Positions 1-4,963 of a stretch of 5,137 nt of DNA are shown here, one piece after another. Each line of letters begins with the position of its first letter. Position 1 is the stretch's first letter. Origin of the DNA: Muribaculaceae bacterium. Its GTDB lineage: Bacteria > Bacteroidota > Bacteroidia > Bacteroidales > Muribaculaceae. The position numbers were made by a program, and so were the translations under genes. Location: positions 1 through 5,137 of the forward strand of contig JAFZSS010000033.1 in assembly GCA_017619255.1 (NCBI GenBank). The letters run 5' to 3'. Under the pieces are notes generated by a model, which saw only the letters and a program-made list of their open reading frames with translations, did not search any database and was not told the DNA's origin.

Positions 1-31
1 CATCCTGAGCCAGGATCAAACTCTTCGTTGT
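1..31 (-). rRNA. rrs: 16S ribosomal RNA, 5' end only (partial)
   Basis: Read on the minus strand, the first bases contain AGAGTTTGATCCTGGCTCAG (positions 24 down to 5) followed by GATG. This is the near-universal 5' segment of bacterial 16S rRNA, the site of the common 27F primer, in the form with CCTGG that Bacteroidetes carry. Only about 30 nt of the gene are inside the window and the remainder runs off the left edge. The mature 5' end is placed near position 31 by analogy with E. coli, where it lies 7-8 nt before AGAGTTTG, so it is accurate to a few bases. The gene is the small-subunit RNA of the ribosome and the first gene of an rRNA operon read leftward. Confidence 0.96.
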
Positions 32-84
32 TGTATTATCGTTTTTGTTTTTTCTAATGAAAACGCAACGGCGATGTTGTCTCT

Positions 85-120
85 CCCGGCACGGCGCTCC
101 CCCTCGCGGAGGGCACCGGG
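85..120 (-). other. GC-rich hairpin in rRNA leader
   Basis: CCCGG at 85-89 pairs with CCGGG at 116-120, and inside them CCCTC at 101-105 pairs with GAGGG at 109-113 around a 3-base loop. It lies about 55 nt upstream of 16S rRNA, where leader sequences usually form processing structures. Pairing with the spacer downstream of 16S cannot be tested because that sequence is outside the window. Confidence 0.4.
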
Positions 121-224
121 ACTTGCTGTGCTCAATCTGTATTCTACCTGTTCTCGGAATCTTGACGCGGGACTCGGGAGGTTCCCTTCCTTGTCTCTGC
201 ACTGTCAATTTTCCTCATTGCAAA

Positions 225-240
225 CATTTCAATGAACTCA
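225..240 (-). promoter_or_regulatory. boxA-like antitermination element (tentative)
   Basis: The minus strand reads TGAGTTCATTGAAATG here. Bacteroidetes rRNA leaders commonly carry a sequence close to GTTCTTTGAAA/GTTCTTTGACA in the boxA position, to which NusB/NusE bind to stop premature termination of rRNA transcription. The match here has one difference in the GTTCTTTGA core. The position, between promoter and 16S, is right. The assignment rests on recollection of the consensus. Confidence 0.3.
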
Positions 241-276
241 CGCTTTCAGGCCCTCACATACCGCCCGAAAAAGGCG

Positions 277-314
277 TCAAAAAAATCGCTCACGCAATTT
301 GTCATATTGTGAGC
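277..314 (-). terminator. Hairpin plus T7 tract early in the rRNA leader (attenuator-like)
   Basis: On the minus strand GCTCAC (314 to 309) can pair perfectly with GTGAGC (293 to 288). An inner AAT/ATT extension is possible, and two bases after the stem comes a run of seven T (285 to 279). This is the layout of an intrinsic terminator, located within the first 40 nt of the predicted rRNA transcript. The stem is short, so it may be a pause or attenuation site overcome by rRNA antitermination, or the tail of short abortive transcripts. The function is inferred. Confidence 0.4.
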
Positions 315-327
315 CGCAAAAGCGAGG

Positions 328-359
328 CAAAATTACAACCACTTTTCATAGTGACCAAA
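328..359 (-). promoter_or_regulatory. rRNA operon promoter (Bacteroidetes type)
   Basis: On the minus strand a -33 box TTTG (359 to 356) is followed, after a 20-nt spacer, by a -7 box TAATTTTG (335 to 328). This is a full match to the Bacteroidetes primary sigma factor consensus TTTG-N19-21-TAnnTTTG. The predicted start lies near 321. The 80 bases upstream (360-440) are very AT-rich, with A and T tracts and the palindrome TAATATATTA at 431-440. This fits an UP-like activating region, as expected for an rRNA promoter. Only one convincing promoter was found, whereas many rRNA operons have two in tandem. Confidence 0.75.
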
Positions 360-437
360 TTTTCGACTCACTTTTTGCCGAAAATAACATTTGTTAAGTA
401 TTTTCTGGCGAGAAAACGGCCTAATGTCATTAATATA

Positions 438-465
438 TTAGAGGGTGCACACCGGCACCCCCTAA
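438..465 (-). terminator. Probable terminator of the coiled-coil gene
   Basis: GGGTGC (443-448) pairs with GCACCC (455-460) around a 6-base loop. One mismatched pair then separates this stem from a further TTAG/CTAA stem (438-441 with 462-465). It lies 45 nt after the stop codon of the coiled-coil gene and before the rRNA promoter. The bases that follow on the minus strand are AT-rich (TATATTAATG) but not a clean T-run, so termination strength is uncertain. Confidence 0.45.
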
Positions 466-510
466 TCATGCGATCACCTGTCACGGAACGCTGCCGAATC
501 CTCAGCGCGC

Positions 511-1959
511 TTAAAACAGGGAGAGTTGGCGAGGATCCTCGCCGGGATGCGGCGGCATGGAACCGTCGTCAGCCCAGTCGATGTCATCGATGGCACCCAT
601 GGCGGAATCACCCTGACGAGGTGCCGAGGGGGCGTCCTCAAAAGCATCATCACTATCAAAGGGCACATCGATTGCAGGACTCTGACCTGCGGCCTTGCTG
701 GCCCCTGCCATCTGTTCCAACTGCTGGGTGAGGGCTGCGATGCGGCGGTCCTTCTCGGCGATGGCGTCGCTCATGGCCTGCGCCTCATGTTGCTTCTTCT
801 GCAGGGTCACCTGGGTGCGCTTGAGCTCGGCCTTGGCGTCGTCTCGCTCGGCAGTAATCTTGGCAAAGCTAGCGGCCTTTTCATTACCGTCCATGCTCAA
901 GGAGTTGAACTTGCGCTTGTAGTCCTCGGCCACGGCGCTCACCGAGGCGAGCTGCTGTTTGAGCCCGTCGATGAGATTACCCGTCTCAATGCTACGACGA
1001 TTCTGAACCTCGGCATTCTGCTTAGCAGTCTGCTCGAGCTGGTCAATCGCCTTCTGGAGGGCCTCCTTCTCGTCGGTAAGCACAATATTGGCCTTGCGCA
1101 TCTCGTCAAATTCCGAAGAGCGCTTCTGCAGGTCGATGATCTGCTGACGCAAGGAAGAAATCTCAGAATTCTTCTTGTCCTTGAACTCCTCCACCTCCTC
1201 GATGGTCTTCTGGAGCTCTTCGGCCTGCTTGAGTTCCTCGGCAGCGGCATTCAGGCGCTCCTCGAGCTCAGACGCATTGGCGCGCAAGCGTTCGATGAGC
1301 TCGTCGCGCTGCTCGATCTGCAGGTTGAGCTGCTCCAAGGTGGGCTCGTCGCCGGCGGGCATGGCCATATTGTCACGGCGTTCAATCTCAGCGTCCTTGT
1401 CGGCCACCTGCTTCTGCAGCTCCTCGACGGTGGCATTGAGCTCCTCGATTTTCTTATTCAACTCGCCGGAGTCATCACCACGCACCTCCATGGCCTTGAT
1501 GCGGCTCTCGAGGCTCTTTTTCTCAATCTCCAGCTTCTCATAGTCGGCCTCCATCTCGGCGACCTTGTTGGTCAAGTCGGTAGCGCGCGTATGCGCCTGC
1601 TGGCGCTTACTCTCGGCCACCTGGGCTTTCTCCTTGAACTCGTTAACGATTTTGTCAACCTCCTCGACCTTCTTCATGAGCGCCTCACGCTCCTGCTTCC
1701 AGCTGCCCTTGAGCATGTCGATGACTGCATGGGTGTGCTCGTCCATGAGTCGCGCGGCCTTGTCGGCATATTCGGCGTCGATAGCATATTCCTCCTGCTT
1801 GTCCACAGCGATCTTCACATCATCATCCTCGTGCTCACGACCGGGCACATTCTTGTCCTTGCTAAAGGGGTTCACAAAGGTGGTGGGCTGTCCGAAAACA
1901 TCATATTCCTCGTCACCGGAGCCACCAAAAGCTTTCTTAATAGAATTGAAAAAAGACAT
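511..1959 (-). CDS. Acidic coiled-coil protein with C-terminal sliding-clamp-binding motif, function unknown
   Basis: I do not recognise this 482-residue protein as a named family. Residues 1-13 (FF..IKKAF) can form a short amphipathic basic helix. A polar linker with the segment YDVFGQPTTFVNPF follows (19-32). From about residue 84 to 418 the sequence is almost all heptad-like, rich in Glu, Lys, Gln, Leu and Ala, and predicts a long coiled coil. It breaks near 161-165 and at 199-206 (MAMPAGDE). Residues 420-482 form a disordered, acidic, Pro/Gly-rich tail containing DVPFDSDDAF and DDIDWADD and ending in RQLSLF. QLSLF is the consensus pentapeptide by which bacterial proteins dock on the DnaN beta clamp, so a role at replication or repair sites is inferred. 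There is no signal peptide, membrane segment or catalytic motif. The ATG at 1957-1959 is chosen because it opens the continuous frame behind the likely promoter; no clear Shine-Dalgarno is present, as is usual in Bacteroidetes. The gene sits alone between topA and the rRNA operon. A structural scaffold is the main alternative. Confidence 0.88.
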   Translation of the reverse strand: MSFFNSIKKAFGGSGDEEYDVFGQPTTFVNPFSKDKNVPGREHEDDDVKIAVDKQEEYAIDAEYADKAARLMDEHTHAVIDMLKGSWKQEREALMKKVEEVDKIVNEFKEKAQVAESKRQQAHTRATDLTNKVAEMEADYEKLEIEKKSLESRIKAMEVRGDDSGELNKKIEELNATVEELQKQVADKDAEIERRDNMAMPAGDEPTLEQLNLQIEQRDELIERLRANASELEERLNAAAEELKQAEELQKTIEEVEEFKDKKNSEISSLRQQIIDLQKRSSEFDEMRKANIVLTDEKEALQKAIDQLEQTAKQNAEVQNRRSIETGNLIDGLKQQLASVSAVAEDYKRKFNSLSMDGNEKAASFAKITAERDDAKAELKRTQVTLQKKQHEAQAMSDAIAEKDRRIAALTQQLEQMAGASKAAGQSPAIDVPFDSDDAFEDAPSAPRQGDSAMGAIDDIDWADDGSMPPHPGEDPRQLSLF

Positions 1960-2007
1960 AATTTCTTTACTTTTAGTATTGGTTTGTTTTAGTTGTTCTC
2001 ATTTCAC

Positions 2008-2032
2008 GGCCGCAACACAAGCCGAGACGGCC
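2008..2032 (-). other. GC-rich hairpin in 5' UTR of the coiled-coil gene
   Basis: GGCCG at 2008-2012 can pair with CGGCC at 2028-2032. Alternatively GCCG at 2021-2024 pairs with CGGC at 2028-2031 around a 3-base loop. The two pairings exclude each other. With the predicted start near 2036, the hairpin would form at the very 5' end of the mRNA in an otherwise AT-rich leader, where it could protect the transcript or tune translation. The role is inference. Confidence 0.3.
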
Positions 2033-2042
2033 CAAAAACCAT

Positions 2043-2050
2043 CAAATTTA
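2043..2050 (-). promoter_or_regulatory. Candidate -7 box for the coiled-coil gene
   Basis: The minus strand reads TAAATTTG, a perfect match to the Bacteroidetes -7 consensus TAnnTTTG. No convincing TTTG box occurs 19-21 nt upstream, so this is a partial promoter match. Transcription would start near 2036, giving a 5' untranslated region of about 75 nt. That region begins with a GC-rich hairpin (2008-2032). Confidence 0.45.
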
Positions 2051-2060
2051 CTTGAAGAAC

Positions 2061-2174
2061 GACATCGTAATTAAATGCCACCCAAACAAATAACGGGCTT
2101 AAGTTGCTGGAGGAGCCTCACCGAAAACAAGGTGGTTACTCTCTCCAGTCGGTAAAATTACGATGATTTTTTTG
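2061..2174 (+). ncRNA. Candidate structured small RNA, family not recognised
   Basis: A closing helix of 10 perfect base pairs joins 2063-2072 (CATCGTAATT) and 2156-2165 (AATTACGATG). Inside is a long hairpin: CTGGAGGAG (2107-2115) pairs with CTC/CTCCAG (2139-2141, 2143-2148) with one bulged T. An internal loop follows, then TCACC (2118-2122) pairs with GGTGG (2131-2135) around an 8-base loop. A small GCC/GGC hairpin (2077-2079 with 2096-2098) may fill the other arm, giving a three-way junction. On the plus strand the closing helix is followed one base later by seven T (2167-2173), as at the end of a terminated transcript; this decides the proposed strand. The plus-strand promoter is weak: only TTTACTTG at 2047-2054, with two mismatches. 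There is no open reading frame, and the SRP RNA signature is absent. A 6S-like RNA, a riboswitch-like element on the minus strand, or a DNA-level structure remain possible. Confidence 0.4.
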
Positions 2175-2255
2175 ATTAGGGCCTCAAAAAAGAAAATATT
2201 TTCGCTATTTAGACTGATTATTCTTTGCGCAAATTTTCAGGTCTTCTCAAAACAA

Positions 2256-2285
2256 GCTGCGCCCGAATATGTTATCGGGCGCAGC
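2256..2285 (-). terminator. Intrinsic terminator of topA
   Basis: The arms 2256-2266 (GCTGCGCCCGA) and 2275-2285 (TCGGGCGCAGC) are perfect inverted complements of 11 bp around an 8-base loop. On the minus strand the stem is followed by TTGTTTTG. It lies 26 nt beyond the topA stop codon. This separates topA from the coiled-coil gene transcriptionally. Confidence 0.85.
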
Positions 2286-2311
2286 CTAAAGTTTTGCTCA
2301 AAGATCACTTG

Positions 2312-4687
2312 TCATTTTTTGGCCGTTTTCTTGGCCGTGGAACGCGTTGCCCGCTTGCGTGCAGCCCCCTTGGAATGGTTAGACTCGTCGGCAACAATTT
2401 CACGGCATTCCTCAAGCGTAAGTGACTCGGCATCTTTGCCTTTCGGAATCTTCACATTCTGCTTCATATAAACAATGTAAGGTCCGTAGCGGCCGTTCAT
2501 CACCTTAAGTTCAGGCTCTTCGTCAAAGGTCTTGAGCACCTTCTTGGCCTCGGCCTCGCGATGAGCCTTAATGAGGTCGACAGCCTCCTCCAGAGTGATA
2601 GCCGTAGGCGACATCTCCTTGGGGATGGAAACATACTTACCACCATGTTTCACATACGGCCCGTAGTGCCCTACACCGATAGTGACTTCAGCACCCTCAA
2701 ACTCCCCGAGGTCACGCGGCATGTCAAACAGCTTGATCGCCTCCTCGAGCGTGAGCGTCTCAATGCTCTGTCCCTTCTGGAGGGAAGCGAAGCGCGGCTT
2801 GTTCTCGTTGTCGGCGCTGCCCATCTGCACCAAGGGCCCATAGCGACCGATTTTCACCATCACGGGAAGGCCGGTCTCAGGGTCGTTGCCCAGGATGCGC
2901 TCGCCCACCTTGTGCTCAAGCCTCAACGAGGACACCCTGCTGATGCTCGGATGGAAGTTCTCATAGAAGTCGGCGATTTCCTTGTTCCAAACGACATTGC
3001 CCTTGGCCACCTCGTCGAACTCATCCTCCACCTTAGCCGTGAAGTTATAGTCCATGATCGAGGGGAAGTACTTCACGAGGAAGTCGTTCACCACCATACC
3101 CACATCGGTCGGTATGAGCTTGCCCTTCTCAATGCCGAAAATCTCACTCTTGGCACCCGTGGTGATTTTGCCGTTCTTGAGCGTGATAACCTCATACTCG
3201 CGCTTCTGCCCCTTATCCTCGCCCTTCACAACATAATTGCGGTCCTGGATAGTGGAGATGATGGGCGCATAGGTCGACGGGCGACCGATGCCCAGTTCCT
3301 CGAGACGGCGCACGAGTGAAGCCTCGGTGTAGCGGTTAGGCTGTTGGGTGTAGCGCTGAATTGACGACACCGACAGGGCGTTGAGCGCATCGTTTTTCTT
3401 CAAGACAGGCAGGGTACGCAACTCATGAGGAGCAGCGTTCAGAGTGCTGTTGTCGTCGGCACTCTCAAAGTACACCTTGAGGAAACCGTCGAACTTCACT
3501 ACCTCGCCCTCGGCGACGAACTGCTCGTCGCGCCCCTGAATGGAGATGTTGGCTGTAGTCTTCTCGAGTTCGGCATCGGCCATCTGTGAAGCGATGGTGC
3601 GCTTCCAGATGAGGTCATAGAGCTTCTTCTCCTGGGAAGTACCCGTAATCGTGTGGTTGTTGATGTAGGTGGGTCGGATGGCCTCGTGGGCTTCCTGGGC
3701 GCCCTTGCTGGTCGTGCGGTAGTGGCGCACCTTGAGGTAGCGCTCGCCGATGTTCTCCTTGATCTCCTTGCTGATGGTGCCAAGCGCCAATTGGCTCAGG
3801 TTAACCGAGTCGGTACGCATATAGGTAATCAAACCATCCTCGTACAGGCGCTGAGCCAGACGCATGGTCTGCTTGACCGAGAGGCCCAACTTGCGCGCAG
3901 CCTCCTGTTGGAGAGTACTGGTGGTGAAAGGCGGCGCGGGCGTGCGCTTCACCGGCTTTACCGTCACATCAGTGACCTTGAAACCATTATCGGATTGACT
4001 TGCGGCCTTGCAGACATCAAGGAATGCCATCGCCGACTCATGGTCGGGCAGGTGCTTGTTGAGCTCGGCAGAGAACTCCCCACCCTCACTGCCGGCGAAC
4101 TGCGCCGACACACGGTAGTAAGGCTCGCTCTTGAAGGCCTTGATTTCTTTCTCGCGCTCTGCCACCAGACGGACGGCGACACTCTGCACGCGTCCTGCCG
4201 AGAGACCCGGCATAATCTTGCGCCACAGCACCGGCGAGAGCTCAAAACCCACAATACGGTCCAGCACACGCCTGGCTTGCTGGGCATCAACGAGGTTCAA
4301 GTCGATGGCACGGGGATGCTTGATGGCATCGAGAATAGCAGGTTCGGTGATCTCATGAAAGACGATGCGGCGCGTGTTGTCGGCCGACAGCCCCAGGACC
4401 TCAAACAGGTGCCAGGCGATAGCCTCTCCCTCGCGGTCTTCATCACTCGCGAGCCAAACGACATCGGCCTTGGCAGCCTCATCCTTGAGCTTCTTGACCT
4501 GATCCTCTTTGTCCTCGGGAATCTCGTAGAGCGGCTTAAAACCGTTTTCCACATCGATGCTGAAATCCTTTTTGTGTAAGTCGCGGATATGTCCGAAACT
4601 CGACATCACCTTGTATTCATTACCCAAAAACTTCTGGATGGTCTTCGCCTTTGCAGGGGACTCAACGATTACTAAATTCTTTGCCAT
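2312..4687 (-). CDS. topA: DNA topoisomerase I (type IA, omega protein)
   Basis: This 791-residue enzyme relaxes negatively supercoiled DNA by transient single-strand cleavage, balancing gyrase in the nucleoid. The Toprim domain starts at residue 4 (LVIVESPAKAKTI, with Glu9) and carries the metal-binding DEDREGE motif (Asp82, Asp84, Glu86). The catalytic tyrosine is Tyr289 in LITYMRTDS, with the conserved Arg291 two residues on. Other family signatures are PPFTTSTLQQEA (252-263), HEAIRP (334-339) and LEELGIGRPSTYA (462-474). The C-terminus holds three Toprim-C repeats, each with a GRYGP/GHYGP core (614-618, 673-677, 732-736), then a Lys/Arg/Ala-rich tail (773-791) suited to DNA binding. There are only two cysteines (226 and 761), so the tetracysteine zinc fingers of E. 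coli TopA are absent; this repeat-type tail is common in other phyla. The start ATG at 4685-4687 gives the standard MAKNLVIVESPAKAK beginning. The reading frame is intact. It is a single-gene unit with its own promoter and terminator. Confidence 0.98.
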   Translation of the reverse strand: MAKNLVIVESPAKAKTIQKFLGNEYKVMSSFGHIRDLHKKDFSIDVENGFKPLYEIPEDKEDQVKKLKDEAAKADVVWLASDEDREGEAIAWHLFEVLGLSADNTRRIVFHEITEPAILDAIKHPRAIDLNLVDAQQARRVLDRIVGFELSPVLWRKIMPGLSAGRVQSVAVRLVAEREKEIKAFKSEPYYRVSAQFAGSEGGEFSAELNKHLPDHESAMAFLDVCKAASQSDNGFKVTDVTVKPVKRTPAPPFTTSTLQQEAARKLGLSVKQTMRLAQRLYEDGLITYMRTDSVNLSQLALGTISKEIKENIGERYLKVRHYRTTSKGAQEAHEAIRPTYINNHTITGTSQEKKLYDLIWKRTIASQMADAELEKTTANISIQGRDEQFVAEGEVVKFDGFLKVYFESADDNSTLNAAPHELRTLPVLKKNDALNALSVSSIQRYTQQPNRYTEASLVRRLEELGIGRPSTYAPIISTIQDRNYVVKGEDKGQKREYEVITLKNGKITTGAKSEIFGIEKGKLIPTDVGMVVNDFLVKYFPSIMDYNFTAKVEDEFDEVAKGNVVWNKEIADFYENFHPSISRVSSLRLEHKVGERILGNDPETGLPVMVKIGRYGPLVQMGSADNENKPRFASLQKGQSIETLTLEEAIKLFDMPRDLGEFEGAEVTIGVGHYGPYVKHGGKYVSIPKEMSPTAITLEEAVDLIKAHREAEAKKVLKTFDEEPELKVMNGRYGPYIVYMKQNVKIPKGKDAESLTLEECREIVADESNHSKGAARKRATRSTAKKTAKK

Positions 4688-4721
4688 ATAATATTGTGAG
4701 TGCTTTTTTGAAAATCGGGTG

Positions 4722-4729
4722 CAAAGGTA
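4722..4729 (-). promoter_or_regulatory. topA promoter, -7 box
   Basis: The minus strand reads TACCTTTG, a common form of the Bacteroidetes TAnnTTTG -7 element, 34 nt before the topA start codon. The predicted transcription start is near 4715, giving a leader of about 28 nt without a clear ribosome binding site. The expected -33 TTTG is not present at 19-21 nt upstream. That position is occupied by the inverted repeat ATCGA-GATA-TCGAT (4739-4752), so expression may depend on an activator or on upstream AT-rich DNA. Confidence 0.65.
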
Positions 4730-4738
4730 CTGCTTTTT

Positions 4739-4752
4739 ATCGAGATATCGAT
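4739..4752. repeat. Inverted repeat at the topA -33 position
   Basis: ATCGA (4739-4743) and TCGAT (4748-4752) are perfect inverted complements separated by GATA. The element starts 10 bases upstream of the topA -7 box and covers the -33 position. It could be an operator, but short palindromes built on TCGA also arise by chance. Confidence 0.3.
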
Positions 4753-4787
4753 TAGGGGACGAAAGATTTTTTTGATTCTACATTATT

Positions 4788-4806
4788 TTAATAATTATAT
4801 TATTAA
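4788..4806. repeat. AT-only inverted repeat upstream of the topA promoter
   Basis: TTAATAAT (4788-4795) and ATTATTAA (4799-4806) are perfect 8-base inverted complements around TAT. The element lies about 60 bp upstream of the topA -7 box. It could act as an UP-type element, a nucleoid-protein site or an easily melted, supercoil-sensitive region. Low complexity makes chance occurrence plausible. Confidence 0.3.
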
Positions 4807-4860
4807 GGTAAGGAAGAACTACCGAATCCAGTAGCTCCGTCCCATAGGCATCTCTCTCCC

Positions 4861-4909
4861 TAATAAAAGAGTGCGTCCTAGAGGCCGGCAGGGCCCCGGG
4901 GACGCACTC
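4861..4909 (-). terminator. Intrinsic terminator after the secreted-protein gene
   Basis: GAGTGCGTCC (4869-4878) and GGACGCACTC (4900-4909) form a perfect 10-bp stem. The enclosed 21 bases are GC-rich and can fold further (GGCC at 4883-4886 with 4892-4895). On the minus strand the stem is followed at once by TTTTATTA (4868 to 4861). It lies 54 nt beyond the stop codon of the partial gene at the right edge and isolates it from topA. Confidence 0.85.
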
Positions 4910-4963
4910 ACAATCATGGTTACTATATACTACTATATTTTACAGCACATTGTGTGCATGGTA

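Larger units (their letters stand above)
32..321 (-). other. rRNA operon leader (external transcribed spacer)
   Basis: About 290 nt separate the predicted transcription start from 16S rRNA. The stretch has no credible protein gene. Reading on the minus strand it holds, in order, a hairpin followed by seven T (314 to 279), a second small CGCC/GGCG hairpin (276 to about 262), a boxA-like stretch (240 to 225) and a GC-rich hairpin (120 to 85). Leaders of this length are usual for Bacteroidetes rRNA operons and carry antitermination and processing signals. The exact 5' limit depends on the predicted start site. Confidence 0.7.

Noticed and set aside
644..673. SSB-type C-terminal docking peptide (DVPF near residue 431)
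   Set aside because: The SSB tail works as the extreme C-terminus ending in Pro-Phe; here the motif is internal, about 50 residues before the end.
45..731. A 228-codon plus-strand open frame
   Set aside because: It runs antisense through the rRNA leader, promoter, a terminator and the end of the coiled-coil gene, with a Cys/His/Arg/Pro-rich composition typical of non-coding sequence.
526..1992. A 488-codon open frame on the plus strand covering the whole coiled-coil gene
   Set aside because: It is the mirror of a Glu/Lys/Gln-rich coiled coil: GAG, AAG and CAG codons read backwards give the Leu-rich runs seen. It has no promoter or recognisable domain.
2107..2148. Signal recognition particle (4.5S) RNA
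   Set aside because: The hairpin size is suggestive, but the conserved GGAAG and AGCA elements of the Ffh-binding domain are missing on both strands.
2171..2204. Plus-strand promoter TTTG ... TATTTTCG
   Set aside because: The spacer is 22 nt, the -7 box has a mismatch, and nothing on the plus strand downstream could be its gene, since it faces the topA terminator and the end of topA.
2561..4579. Long plus-strand open frames opposite topA (2561-3319 and 3653-4579)
   Set aside because: They lie fully within the well-supported topA gene and their translations show no family motif; they are antisense shadows.
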